Made by a program: the position numbers and the translations under genes. A stretch of 64,000 nt of DNA from G965222505 sp965222505 (GTDB taxonomy: Bacteria; Bacteroidota; Rhodothermia; Rhodothermales; DATKEJ01): the NCBI GenBank assembly GCA_965222505.1, contig OZ244956.1, positions 3,100,001 to 3,164,000 on the forward strand, given 5' to 3'. Position 1 is the first letter of the stretch. Each line of letters opens with the position of its first letter. The notes under the pieces are model-generated. The model ran no database searches. It was not told where the DNA came from and saw only the letters and a program-made list of their open reading frames with translations. Positions 39,101-47,833 of the stretch are shown one piece after another.

Positions 39101-39602
39101 ATTGACCGTCCGGGGTCCATTCCGGCGAGTGGTACAGGTTGTTTTTGCCTTTCGTGACCTGGAGGGTATCCTGCCCATCCAGGGATTGAATCCAGACGTT
39201 TTCTCCGCCGTCACGGTCGGAAACAAACGTGATGTGCTTGCCGTCCGGGCTAAACCGGGGTTGGCTGTCATAAGCCATGCCGCTGGTGAGCCGGGTGGCT
39301 GTGCCACCAGTGATGGGCAGGGTGTAGAGGTCGCCCAATACATCTAGGACCAACAGGTCGCCGTTCGGATTGATATCCACCGACATCCACGAGGCTTCAT
39401 CTGTAGAGAACGAGACGGTGCGCTCGCCTTTCAGCGGCAGATCCTTGTTGGCCGGCTTATCGCTTTGGGTGCTGTCTGCCTGAGCAGTATCCGCCTGGGC
39501 CACAAAAATTGGGCGAGCGGTTAAGGAGGTAACGATGCAAAATAATGTTACGATACAGAGGAATCCACGGAGCCGTGCCGTGTACGTGGGGTGTGCAATC
39601 AT
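36174..39602 (-). CDS. Exported TolB-like beta-propeller/amidohydrolase fusion protein
   Basis: 1142 residues from the ATG at 39602. An N-terminal signal segment (LRGFLCIVTLFCIVTSLTA) is followed by about 650 residues of PD40/WD40-like repeats (e.g. PRFSPDGKHITFVSDRDGG, PTWSPDGLWIGYVTWSND), a double propeller. A low-complexity linker of Asp/Thr/Ala/Ser and EEKEEDKKKP follows. The C-terminal ~420 residues are an amidohydrolase, with FVDTHAHMWP as the HxH metal motif and GSHGQLQGLGYHWE and the final LADLIVLDSNPLEDI as typical late motifs. Large proteins of this build occur in Bacteroidota and Acidobacteriota and are thought to hydrolyse peptides or cyclic amides in the periplasm. The substrate is not known. 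Confidence 0.85.
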   Translation of the reverse strand: MIAHPTYTARLRGFLCIVTLFCIVTSLTARPIFVAQADTAQADSTQSDKPANKDLPLKGERTVSFSTDEASWMSVDINPNGDLLVLDVLGDLYTLPITGGTATRLTSGMAYDSQPRFSPDGKHITFVSDRDGGENVWIQSLDGQDTLQVTKGKNNLYHSPEWTPDGQYVLASKSNGLGPGRLWLFHKSGGAGTALVKEPQNLRMSGAAFGKDPRYVWYATRSGSWQYNAQFPQYQLALYDRETGKRYTQTNHYGSAFRPTPSSDGTWVVFGNRHDEHTGLRLRNLQTNEERWLAYPVQRDDQESRATMDVLPGMTFTPDNQAVIASYGGKLWRIPVDGGDATEIPFTIDVDMELGAELDFDYPIEDTPTFTAKQIRDAVPSPDGTQLAFTALDRLWVMNYPDGTPRRVTTADMGEFQPTWSPDGLWIGYVTWSNDEGHIYKTQASGQGQPVQLTDTPAYYRNPAWSPDGNRIVMVRSGAQAFKQDVGFVVTGGPGAELVWVPAAGGAITRIAPTEGRGNPHFTENTDRIYFSSFADGLISMRWDGTDQKAHVKVTGKTMPGAQQPIRASSIRMAPKGDQALAQVVNDLYVVTVPYVGGDTPTISVANPKNAAFPAKKLTVIGGQFPTWSADGRKVHWSIGNAHVVYDLDAAKAAEDSAKAAAKLPADTTDTAQADSTGADGVASDSTASDSTAVEEKEEDKKKPVYEPKEVRIAIEAQRDIPQGRAVLRGARVITMKGHEILENADLVITNNRITDIGPSGTLTVPDDAEVIDVSGKTIIPGFVDTHAHMWPAWNIHQTQSQIWQYLANLAYGVTTTRDPQTATTDVLSYADQVDTGVLTGPRIYYTGPGVFSAEQVKDADHAKDILKRYSKYYDSKTIKQYVAGNRQQRQWIIMAAQEQKLMPTTEGALDFKMNMTQVIDGYPGHEHSFPIYPLYKDVIELVAQSRTVYTPTLLVSYGGPWAENYYFTTEEVHDDAKLRHFTPHGDIDAKTLRRPWFRNEQHVFEDHARFVKDLVEAGGRAGVGSHGQLQGLGYHWELWAMQSGGLSEHDALKVATLHGAEAIGVDTDLGSLEVGKLADLIVLDSNPLEDIRNTNTITHVMKNGRLYLGDSLDEVWPRQQEMPDLWWSNVDPSGVPGMFQE

Positions 39603-39932
39603 TGGGTGCAAGGGTTACAGAGGATCAAGGGCAAGGGGAATGCCAGGGAATGGGTTGGCCGTTTGGTGGCGTGTCGAGAAATTTGACAGATGACAACCCG
39701 AAAGGTAGGACATCGCCTTTGAAAACACAGAGTTTATGTTGTAGGCCGCATATGCCCTGTTGCCAATCGCGTGTGGTAGTCGGAGTTCTCTGTTGCCCGG
39801 TACTTTCGGTTGTACGATACCTGCTGAGGTTCTATATTCCAAAGATACACCACGCCTCATCGCATCACGTCTTGTTTATTTATCCTACACCGTGCCTACC
39901 GCTCCGTGCATTAGGTTTTAACCCATCCTGTT
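39603..39932. other. Intergenic region between divergent amidohydrolase and protease genes
   Basis: 330 bp that should contain both promoters. I see no gene, repeat array or palindrome. The AT-rich stretch at about 39868-39890 (CTTGTTTATTTATCCTAC) is the most promoter-like part on the plus strand. Confidence 0.4.
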
Positions 39933-42900
39933 ATGAGAGTACTCTACCAACTTTTGATCTTCATTTTTCTGTTGCTCTTTACCGCAACGGCCACTCAGGC
40001 CCAAAAGCCCAAGGCGCCAGAATCGTTCGAGGTTCGGGCCGATGAATCCGCCGAACCCTTTCACTACGATGGTCTGAAGCGTGTGGAAACCCGTACCGGC
40101 GCGGTTCGGTCGTGGTCTAGCCTTCAAGTGCCCGTGTCTGGCAGTACCCCCGAACAGCAGGCCCGCCAGTTTCTGAGTAACTATTCCAAAACCCTCAATC
40201 TGCAACGGGCTGATCTGAGCGATCTCGAACACCTCGAAACGTTGCGCACCCTGCGCGGCCATACGGTTCGGTTCCAGCAGCACGTGCAAGGCGTGCCGGT
40301 GCTGAACACCCGGATCGCGGTGAGCATCAACCGGCAGAACGAGGTCACGTTTGTAGCCAGTGATTATCACCCGGATGTTTCTGTGAATAATGTCTCGCCG
40401 TCGCTTTCCGCGTCACAAGCCCGGTCCATCAGCCAGAACCGGTTGAACCTGCAGGGCAATCTGAACTTCGATGAAACCGACTTGGTCATCTACTACAACC
40501 GGGGCACTTCGCGGTTGGTCTACCGCACCCGGATGGTGCCCAAGACGGCTCCGCACGGCGATTGGGAAGTACTGGCCGATGCCAACACCGGGCAGGTCTA
40601 CAGCGTGCGCGACCGGGCCGCCTACCACAAAGACATCAAAAAGAAACGCAAAGCCCAGGCAATTGCGCCCTATGCCCTCCCGATGCGTGTGGATGGCACC
40701 GGCAACGTCTTCGACCCCGACCCGCTCTCTTCGGCCATGACCACCTACGGCACCGGTGGGTTTACCGATGGCGGAGATGCCACCAACGCGGACCTTGACG
40801 GTGAACGGTTCAACGTGACTTTGCTGGACATTATGGAAGCCAGCGGCAACTTTACCCTCATCGGCCCCTTCGCCGAAATCGTGGATACTGAAGCGCCCAA
40901 CAACGGCCTCTATACACAAGCGGGTAGCGTGTTCAACTTTAACCGTAATGATGATGCCTTCGAGGCCGTCAACACGTACTATCATATCGACAAGTACATG
41001 CGGTATCTGAACAATACCCTCGGCCTTGCCATCACACCGACGCAGTACGCAGGTGGCGTCCGGTTTGACCCGCACGGCCTCAGCGGTGCCGATAACTCAC
41101 ACTACATTAGCTCCACAGGAGAAGTAGCCTTCGGAGAAGGTGGTGTGGATGATGCCGAGGATGCCGATGTGGTTATTCACGAACTGGGCCACGGTCTGCA
41201 TGACTGGGCCGCTGGCACCATCTCGCAAAGCAATGGTCTCAGCGAAGGCATCGGGGACTGGACAGCTTCGTCCTACAGCCATGTCCTGGGCCAATGGGGG
41301 CCGGGCGATATGCAGTACAACTGGGTATTCGACTGGGACGGCCACAACGAATTCTGGGCCGGGCGTCTCAGCAACTGGAATGACACCAACACTTGGCCTG
41401 CCGGTACCGGCGGTGGTTGCCTGCATACTTGCGGTCAGTACTGGTCCTCGTCCATCGTGGACATCTCGGAAGCCATTGGCCGGGACCAGGCCGAACGGGC
41501 ACACTGGGAAGGTGTCAAGATGACCGGCGGTTCCGCCACCCATGAAGATGCCGTGGCCGCTGTCATTCAGGCTGCCGTGGACATGAGCTTCCCGACCTCC
41601 GAAGTAACGGCCATCTGTGACGCCTTCGATTACACCGGCTACTTCAATACCAGCACGCCTCCCTCGGCTTGCCTGTCTGTGCTGGCCATCACCATGACGG
41701 CTGCCCCGGACCCCGTCGAAGCTGGTGAAAACCTGACCTTCTCGATATCGGTCTCCAATACCACCGGCAGCACGCTTAACGGTGTAACCGTCACGGATCC
41801 CTTGCCTACACCTTCACTAGCCGGCGGGGCTGTGACGTACGTCAGCGATACCTGCGGCGGGGGCGAAGCAGGCGGCACCTGGACCTGGAACATCGGCACC
41901 ATGCCGGATGCCGACGTGCAGAACTGCGACCTCGTCGTACAACTACCGGCCACGCCGTTTAGTAGCATCGACTTTGAGGACAATATGGATACGGCGGCCA
42001 ACTGGATGCACGGTGGCACAGGTGATACCTGGACACTCACGACAGACGGTACTGGCCCCGACGGTGGGACCCAGCCACCGAGCCCTGGCAGTGGTGGCAA
42101 CCGCTGGTTCGGTCAAGATGTGGCCGGTGTCACGGACCAGTACCTTGACCTCAACATGGACGTGAACCCTTCGGGTACGGCTGCCTTGGAAATCTGGCAC
42201 GCCTACGACATGGAATCCGATTTTGACGGTGGGGTGATCGAAGTCTCTACCGACGGCGGTTCAAACTGGACCGACGTTGTTGCTGCCGGAGGGGTATTCA
42301 ACGCCAACGGTTACGATGGGACCATCTCCGGGTCATTTGGTAGCCCAATCGGTGGGCGCGAAGCCTTCACCGGAGACAGTGGTGGTTGGATTTTGACCTC
42401 CATTGATGTGAGCGGTGTGAGCCTGTCATTGGTGCCGATGCGCTTCCGTTTCCGGCTGGCCACCGATTCGTCAGTCGATGCCAACGGCTGGTGGATTGAC
42501 GACATTGCCGTCATTGCCCCGGTGCGGCTCTGCAACACCGCCACGGTGAATACCCAGACCGGCCAGATGGCGCAAGCGATGGTTGATCCTTGCCCGCTGG
42601 TCACCGGCCCGTTGCCGGTGGAACTGACAGCCTTTGACGGCTATGCCACGCAGAATGGCATTGTGCTGGAATGGGCCACAGCCACGGAAACAAACAATGC
42701 CGGGTTCGCGGTCGAACACCTGACCAACGGCGTGTTCCGCGAAGTCGGTTTTGTGGAGGGTGCCGGGACCACGGTAGAGCCGAAGCAGTACAGCTTCCGC
42801 GTCGATAAACCCGGTGTGGGTACGCAGGTCTTCCGGCTGAAGCAAGTCGACTTCGACGGTACCTTTGAATACAGTCAACGCGTGGAAGTGGACCTGGCCG

Positions 42901-43172
42901 TCCCCAATGGCTATGAACTTTCATCTGTCTACCCCAACCCCTTCAACCCGACCACCACATTTAACCTGGTTGTTGCGCGTGAGCAAAACGTAGCCGTCTC
43001 GGTCTATGACATGCAAGGCCGGAAGATACAGACGTTGTACAGCGGTGCGCTAACCGCCAATGATCAGCACCGCTTCTCGTTCGAGGCCGGCACCTTACCG
43101 AGTGGCCTGTACGTGATCCGCGTGGCCGGTGAGAGCTTCAACGATGCACGGAAAGTGATGCTGTTGAAGTAA
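39933..43172 (+). CDS. Secreted M36 (fungalysin)-like metalloprotease with type IX sorting tail
   Basis: 1079 residues. Signal peptide (MRVLYQLLIFIFLLLFTATATQAQ); an FTP-type inhibitory propeptide (about 60-210, VRFQQHVQGVPVLNTRIAVSIN); catalytic domain with HELGH (H416, E417, H420) and third zinc ligand E438 in GLSEGIGDW. After about residue 590 come a DUF11-type repeat (DPVEAGENLTFSISVSNTTG...LNGVTVTDPLP), a beta-sandwich like the MAM/immune-inhibitor modules (ENMDTAANWMHGGTGDTW), the Fn3-like module and the sorting tail with YPNPFNPTTTF. It should be secreted by the type IX system, activated by propeptide removal, and degrade extracellular protein. It is the largest secreted protein of the window. 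Confidence 0.88.
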   Translation: MRVLYQLLIFIFLLLFTATATQAQKPKAPESFEVRADESAEPFHYDGLKRVETRTGAVRSWSSLQVPVSGSTPEQQARQFLSNYSKTLNLQRADLSDLEHLETLRTLRGHTVRFQQHVQGVPVLNTRIAVSINRQNEVTFVASDYHPDVSVNNVSPSLSASQARSISQNRLNLQGNLNFDETDLVIYYNRGTSRLVYRTRMVPKTAPHGDWEVLADANTGQVYSVRDRAAYHKDIKKKRKAQAIAPYALPMRVDGTGNVFDPDPLSSAMTTYGTGGFTDGGDATNADLDGERFNVTLLDIMEASGNFTLIGPFAEIVDTEAPNNGLYTQAGSVFNFNRNDDAFEAVNTYYHIDKYMRYLNNTLGLAITPTQYAGGVRFDPHGLSGADNSHYISSTGEVAFGEGGVDDAEDADVVIHELGHGLHDWAAGTISQSNGLSEGIGDWTASSYSHVLGQWGPGDMQYNWVFDWDGHNEFWAGRLSNWNDTNTWPAGTGGGCLHTCGQYWSSSIVDISEAIGRDQAERAHWEGVKMTGGSATHEDAVAAVIQAAVDMSFPTSEVTAICDAFDYTGYFNTSTPPSACLSVLAITMTAAPDPVEAGENLTFSISVSNTTGSTLNGVTVTDPLPTPSLAGGAVTYVSDTCGGGEAGGTWTWNIGTMPDADVQNCDLVVQLPATPFSSIDFEDNMDTAANWMHGGTGDTWTLTTDGTGPDGGTQPPSPGSGGNRWFGQDVAGVTDQYLDLNMDVNPSGTAALEIWHAYDMESDFDGGVIEVSTDGGSNWTDVVAAGGVFNANGYDGTISGSFGSPIGGREAFTGDSGGWILTSIDVSGVSLSLVPMRFRFRLATDSSVDANGWWIDDIAVIAPVRLCNTATVNTQTGQMAQAMVDPCPLVTGPLPVELTAFDGYATQNGIVLEWATATETNNAGFAVEHLTNGVFREVGFVEGAGTTVEPKQYSFRVDKPGVGTQVFRLKQVDFDGTFEYSQRVEVDLAVPNGYELSSVYPNPFNPTTTFNLVVAREQNVAVSVYDMQGRKIQTLYSGALTANDQHRFSFEAGTLPSGLYVIRVAGESFNDARKVMLLK

Positions 43173-43208
43173 GGGAGCATTTTATTTCCACAGGTAAATG
43201 CCTGGAAC

Positions 43209-43342
43209 GTGTTGGGTGTTGCGTGAACTTGGGTTCTTGTGTTTTGCTTTACAGGAACCACGCGTATTATGCCCGATCACCCGAGTATTCGGCCATTTTG
43301 GTATGAATCGAGATCACGCAACACGCAACACTTATCACGTAA
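43209..43342. repeat. Inverted pair of heptanucleotide arrays, CACGCAA type
   Basis: Left arm about 43208-43228 (CGTGTTG, GGTGTTG, CGTGAAC). Right arm 43315-43342: CACGCAA, CACGCAA, CACTTAT, CACGTAA, ending three bases before the start codon of the TRAP binding protein. The right arm shares TCACGCAACACGCAACAC with the array at 60751. Confidence 0.7.
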
Positions 43343-43345
43343 AAC

Positions 43346-44461
43346 ATGAAACGACGCGATTTTGTACGACGGGCCGGTTTAAGCGCTGCAGCAGCCGGTA
43401 GTGTATTGGTAGGATGTGGCGGCGGAGCCTCGGAAGCAGAGGGCAGCGGCCCGGCTGTGCAGACCAACCCGACGGTCCGGTGGCGGTTGGCCTCCAGTTT
43501 CCCCCGGAGTCTGGACACCATCTTCGGGGCGGCGGAAACCCTGTCCAAGCGCATCGAAGCGCTGACCGGCGGTAAATTTCAGATTCGCGTCTATCCGGCG
43601 GGTGAGTTGGTCCCCGGTTTTGAAGTATTGGATGCTTCTCAAAAGGGAACCATCCAGGTGGCGCACACAGCCAGTTATTACTTCGTCGGCAAGAACCCGG
43701 CCTTGGCTTTCGATTGTGCCGTACCCTTTGGCCTGACTGCCCGGCAGCAAAATGCCTGGCTGTATCATGGCGGGGGCATTGAACTCATACGCGGGCTCCT
43801 GAGCGATTTCAACGTCATCAACTTTCCGGGGGGGAATACCGGGACGCAGATGGGCGGTTGGTTTCGGAAGGAGATCAATAGCGCCTCGGATGTGTCCGGC
43901 CTGAAGGTCCGTATCCCCGGCCTCGGCGGGCGCGTGATGAGCCGCCTCGGAGCCACCGTGCAAGTCCTGACCGGCGGCGAAATCTATCAAGCGCTGGAAC
44001 GCGGCGTTGTCGATGCCGCCGAATGGGTCGGGCCGTACGATGATGAAAAGCTCGGCTTCGACAAGGTCGCGCCCTATTACTACTATCCGGGCTGGTGGGA
44101 ACCGGGGGCCACGCTGTCATTTTACGTCAACCAGGATGCGTGGGACAAGCTGCCCGTGTCGTATCAGCAGGCGTTTGAAGGGGCAGCCTATGAGGCCAAT
44201 CTGGACATGCTGGCCAACTACGATGCCAAAAACCCGCAAGCCCTCGTCCGGCTACGGGAAAAGGGCGTACAGTTCCGGCCTTTCTCAGATGAGATCATGG
44301 CGGCTGCCCAACGAGAATCCCTCGCCCTGATGGAAGAAACGGCTGCCGCCGACGCGGCCTACAACAACGTGTACACCGAGTGGAAAAAAGCCCGTGCTGC
44401 CGCCTATCAGTGGTTTGGTCTGGCCGAACGGGCCTATGCCTCCTTCTCTTTCGCCACGTAA
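43346..44461 (+). CDS. TRAP transporter solute-binding protein (DctP/TakP type), Tat lipoprotein
   Basis: 371 residues. The N-terminus KRRDFVRRAGLSAAAAGSVLVGCGGG combines a twin-arginine motif with a lipobox Cys. The body follows the DctP family: RWRLASSFPRSLDTIFGAAETL, GGKFQIRVYPAGEL, KGTIQVAHTASYYFVGKNPALAF, GLKVRIPGLGGRVMSRLGA and ALERGVVDAAEWVGPYDD. This is closest to the branch binding 2-oxoacids or similar carboxylates, where the Arg of KVRIPG holds the ligand. No DctQ/DctM permease genes are adjacent, so the transporter partner must be elsewhere. The upstream heptamer array replaces any visible Shine-Dalgarno site. Confidence 0.85.
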   Translation: MKRRDFVRRAGLSAAAAGSVLVGCGGGASEAEGSGPAVQTNPTVRWRLASSFPRSLDTIFGAAETLSKRIEALTGGKFQIRVYPAGELVPGFEVLDASQKGTIQVAHTASYYFVGKNPALAFDCAVPFGLTARQQNAWLYHGGGIELIRGLLSDFNVINFPGGNTGTQMGGWFRKEINSASDVSGLKVRIPGLGGRVMSRLGATVQVLTGGEIYQALERGVVDAAEWVGPYDDEKLGFDKVAPYYYYPGWWEPGATLSFYVNQDAWDKLPVSYQQAFEGAAYEANLDMLANYDAKNPQALVRLREKGVQFRPFSDEIMAAAQRESLALMEETAAADAAYNNVYTEWKKARAAAYQWFGLAERAYASFSFAT

Positions 44462-44464
44462 CCG

Positions 44465-44728
44465 ATGCCTGATCCGCACGCCGAAATCGCGCAGTTGCGC
44501 AACCTGGGACCCCGTTCCGCCGTCATGTTGAACGCGGTCGGCATTTATACCCGTGCGGACCTGGAACACATCGGCCCGGTGATGGCCTACCGGATGGTTC
44601 AGGATCTGGGCTATGGATCGAGCCTGAATTTGCTGTATGCCATGGCCGGCGCATTGCAGGATGCGCACTGGGCGGACCTATCCCCAGATCAAAAGGCCCG
44701 CCTTCGCGAAGCCGTTGCTGCCTCATGA
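44465..44728 (+). CDS. Stand-alone TfoX C-terminal domain protein
   Basis: 87 residues, 3 bp after the preceding stop. IAQLRNLGPRSAVMLNAVGIYTRADLEHIGPVMAYRMV is the helix-hairpin-helix-like core of the TfoX_C domain, followed by LLYAMAGALQDAHWADL. The N-terminal TfoX domain is absent. Such small proteins are common but of unknown function; a role in competence should not be assumed. Confidence 0.8.
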   Translation: MPDPHAEIAQLRNLGPRSAVMLNAVGIYTRADLEHIGPVMAYRMVQDLGYGSSLNLLYAMAGALQDAHWADLSPDQKARLREAVAAS

Positions 44729-44774
44729 CACCGATTTTGCGCACTACAGTGCGCGCTACGAATACCATACGGCT

Positions 44775-46367
44775 TTGCCGAAACCAAACCACCGCCTTCC
44801 CTTTGCGCTCTTCTTCGGCGCGTTGTTTCTCTTCTTCTGGCGCTATGGGTACGGCTATGCTTCCGGAGATCAGGATGAATTGCTGCCTTACCTGTGGCAC
44901 CTGCTGAACCCGGATATTCTGGCGCAGGACTGGTTTGTCCAAACACAGTCGGGAGCCTTTGGGGTACGCACCTATTTTGTCTGGCTGCTTCGGGGCCTGT
45001 GTGTCGTGTTACCGCCGTGGCTGGCCATCCTGGGGCTCTACATCGGCTGCTGGATCGGGATTGCGGCGGGTGTGTACCGGTTGGCCCTGACCCTTGTGCC
45101 GGATCGGCTGGCTGCGGCAGGGAGTGTGATCGTGGCCCTGGCCATAACCCACAAGTGGACCCTCGGTAGCAATGATCTGGTCTATGCCATGCTGGTCCCG
45201 GAAATGATATCCTGGGTGCTGGCCCTGTTCGCAGTAGTTTGGTTTCTGGAAACACGATGGATGTGGGCAGGCGTGGCGTTGGGTGTAGCGGCATGGTTTC
45301 AGGTGTTGGTCGGCTTGCACACAGGGGGCGTGTTGGGGCTTGTGATGCTCTGGATGGCCCTGCGCCAGGTTGAAGGCGTCACCTGGAAACAGGTCCTCCT
45401 GTTTGGGCTGATTTTTGTGGGGTGTGCCTTGCCTACGCTCATTCCGCTGGGCCTGCAACAACTCGAAGCCACCCAATTGGTTGCCGAGCCGTCGATCTTC
45501 TACATTGTCGGACCATTTCGGAATCCGTTTCACTACATGCTCTCTGGATTCAGCACCGGCACCATGATTCGATTTGCTGTGCTGATGCTCCTGGGGACCG
45601 TCGCGTTTTACCGATTGCACCGCTCCGGTGTGGTACAACATGCCGGGATGTTGCTTTGCCTGGTGGTGGTGATGCTGCTGCTTTGCCTGGTGGCGGCCAT
45701 ATCGACCGATGTGTATCCCATACTCTTCCTGGCAAAATTTCAGTTCTTCAAGCTGACGGTTTGGCTCAAGTTGTTGGTCGTCATCTGTCTGTGTGCCGGG
45801 GTGGTGCGGTACGGCTTGGCCCGATGGCAGCTCTGGATCGAGCGAGGGATGGACCATACAGCCTTTGCCGCCGTTGTGGCGTTGGCCTGGATCGGGGTGG
45901 GCGTCAGTATCTTTTTTCAAATCGGCCGCCCTGCCGAGCGGGTCTCCTCCTTCGTCCATGCCCAAACTGACCTCGGGCGGATCGAACAGTGGATTCGGCA
46001 CGAAACCTCCCGCGATGCTGTATTTGCCATCCCACCCTCCATCAGTTCATTCCGTACGAACACCCATCGGGCCATCGTGGTCAACTATGCCGCTTATCCG
46101 TACCGCGACCATGACATGCAGGCATGGTACCGCCGCCTTATCACGATTGCGCCCATTGAACCGCCACCGCTGGGGCTCGGCCTCAAGCCGATGCTGGATG
46201 CTGCCTTCCACATGCAAAGTGCTGAAGACTGGCAGCAGGTCAAGGTGCTGTATCAGATTACACATCTATTGGTAAATGAGCGCGCCCGCCCGGAGCCGTT
46301 GCCGTTTGAACGTTTGCACACGCAAGGGCCGTGGGTGGTCTACCGGATACCGGAGGCCGAGCCATGA
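44775..46367 (+). CDS. Polytopic membrane protein, probable glycan-related (DUF6798-like)
   Basis: About 530 residues if the TTG at 44775 is the start. The open frame reaches back into the previous gene, and an ATG at 44661 would give a charged extension overlapping it. Some ten to twelve hydrophobic segments are seen in a layout like GT-C-fold glycosyltransferases, with the soluble loop YASGDQDELLPYL after the first helix (possible acidic catalytic residues). A C-terminal domain contains SISSFRTNTHRAIVVNYAAYP. The stop overlaps the flippase start (ATGA). Context with Wzx and an AsnB-like protein suggests surface polysaccharide work. Specific activity unknown. Confidence 0.72.
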   Translation: MPKPNHRLPFALFFGALFLFFWRYGYGYASGDQDELLPYLWHLLNPDILAQDWFVQTQSGAFGVRTYFVWLLRGLCVVLPPWLAILGLYIGCWIGIAAGVYRLALTLVPDRLAAAGSVIVALAITHKWTLGSNDLVYAMLVPEMISWVLALFAVVWFLETRWMWAGVALGVAAWFQVLVGLHTGGVLGLVMLWMALRQVEGVTWKQVLLFGLIFVGCALPTLIPLGLQQLEATQLVAEPSIFYIVGPFRNPFHYMLSGFSTGTMIRFAVLMLLGTVAFYRLHRSGVVQHAGMLLCLVVVMLLLCLVAAISTDVYPILFLAKFQFFKLTVWLKLLVVICLCAGVVRYGLARWQLWIERGMDHTAFAAVVALAWIGVGVSIFFQIGRPAERVSSFVHAQTDLGRIEQWIRHETSRDAVFAIPPSISSFRTNTHRAIVVNYAAYPYRDHDMQAWYRRLITIAPIEPPPLGLGLKPMLDAAFHMQSAEDWQQVKVLYQITHLLVNERARPEPLPFERLHTQGPWVVYRIPEAEP

Positions 46368-47833
46368 ATCGGTTTACACGCCACATGGCCCGCATCTCCG
46401 GCCGGGAAGGGTTTGTGCCGGATGTACTCACGTTGCTTTCAGGCACAACCGTCGCGCTCGGCCTCGCCTACCTCGCCCGGCCCATTCTGACACGGCTTTT
46501 TACCCCTGCCGAGTTTGGTATTCTGGGGTTCTTTGTGGCGCTGGTGGCTGTGCTCTCGGCAGCCGCGGCGTGGCGCTATGAAGACGCATTGGTTTTACCC
46601 GAGGATGAAAAGGAGGGGGCCAGTCTGCTGGCTTTGTGTCTATGGCTGGTGGTTGTAACGACCCTCGTCAGTTTCGTTTTTGTGGGAGGGCGGTATACCA
46701 TCGCAGGATGGTTTGATAAACCGGAAGTTGCACCCTACCTGGCCTGGGTTCCGCTGGGGGTGTTTGCCAGTGGTATGATTCGCGTGACCAAGGCCTGGCT
46801 CACACGAGGGAAGCGGTTCGCGTCCGTTTCGGTGGGTGAGGTGACGCACAATGCCGTGCGCGTACCTGTCCAACTCGGGGCCGGGTGGATGCAATGGGGC
46901 GCAGGTGGACTGATCGGCGGACTGCTGGCCGGACAGATGGCATCGGCGGGTGTGTTGTTCATGAACGTGCTGCAAAAATCGGGGGCCCTGGTGTGGGCCG
47001 GGATGAACGGGATGCAGATGCGTCGTATGGCCCGGCGGTATCAGGAATTTGCGACTTATGGGATGCCCTCTTCCCTGATGAACATTGCCTCGGTCCGCTT
47101 GCCGGAATTGATGTTGCTTTTCTTTTTTGATCCGCAGGTGATTGGATGGTATGCGCAGGCCTATGGGGTGTTGGGCATTCCGATTTCACTGGTGGGGGTT
47201 TCTGTAGCGCGGGTATTTTTCGTCAATGCCGCCGAGGCGCACCGCGCCGGTAGGTTACAGCCCTTGACGATGAAGGTCTACCGCCAATTGGCGATGCTTG
47301 GCCTGTTCCCGGCCCTGGCACTCACGGTTTCGGGGCCGGATGTGTTTGAATTTGTGCTGGGGCCGCTGTGGCGGCAGGCCGGGGTATATGTTCAATATTT
47401 ATCGGCGTGGCTATTTTTTGTACTGGTGTCCTCGCCCCTTTCGCGGTTGTTCGACGTATTGGAAAAACAACGCGAGAACTTTTTCTTTAACATCGCCCTG
47501 TTTGTAACCCGTGCCGCTTCCCTGCTGATCGGCGGATGGCAAGGAGATGCCGTGTTGGCCATTGCCCTGTTTGGCATTTCCGGAGCCGTGTTGTGGTTGT
47601 TGCATACCCTCTGGATGCTTCGGTTCGGCGGAGTATCCCTGCGCGACGGGTTTGCCGTCTTGTTTCGGTATGCTGCCTATGCCGTGTTGCCGCTGGCGAT
47701 GCTGGTCTGGGTCCAGTACCTGGGCCCCCATCCCGGCTGGATATGTGCAGCCGTGGTGGGGTGTGCTCTTGTTTATTACGGCCTGGTCTTCTGGAAAGAA
47801 GGCGGCTGGATTCGACCGCGTACAACAGCATGA
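46364..47833 (+). CDS. Wzx-type polysaccharide flippase (MOP superfamily)
   Basis: 489 residues from the ATG at 46364, overlapping the previous stop by 4 bp. About twelve to fourteen membrane helices. The N-terminal LSGTTVALGLAYLARPILTRLFTPAEFGILGFF is the signature of the polysaccharide-biosynthesis/MATE-like flippases that move lipid-linked glycans across the inner membrane. LGLAYLARPILTRLFTP and the loop WRYEDALVLPEDE are typical. It sits in a coupled three-gene operon. Confidence 0.87.
   Translation: MNRFTRHMARISGREGFVPDVLTLLSGTTVALGLAYLARPILTRLFTPAEFGILGFFVALVAVLSAAAAWRYEDALVLPEDEKEGASLLALCLWLVVVTTLVSFVFVGGRYTIAGWFDKPEVAPYLAWVPLGVFASGMIRVTKAWLTRGKRFASVSVGEVTHNAVRVPVQLGAGWMQWGAGGLIGGLLAGQMASAGVLFMNVLQKSGALVWAGMNGMQMRRMARRYQEFATYGMPSSLMNIASVRLPELMLLFFFDPQVIGWYAQAYGVLGIPISLVGVSVARVFFVNAAEAHRAGRLQPLTMKVYRQLAMLGLFPALALTVSGPDVFEFVLGPLWRQAGVYVQYLSAWLFFVLVSSPLSRLFDVLEKQRENFFFNIALFVTRAASLLIGGWQGDAVLAIALFGISGAVLWLLHTLWMLRFGGVSLRDGFAVLFRYAAYAVLPLAMLVWVQYLGPHPGWICAAVVGCALVYYGLVFWKEGGWIRPRTTA

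Noticed and set aside
44637..44774. Longer N-terminus of the polytopic membrane protein starting inside the TfoX_C gene
   Set aside because: The extra residues are charged, unlike a membrane-protein N-terminus, and would overlap a credible gene by 70-90 bp; kept as an alternative only.
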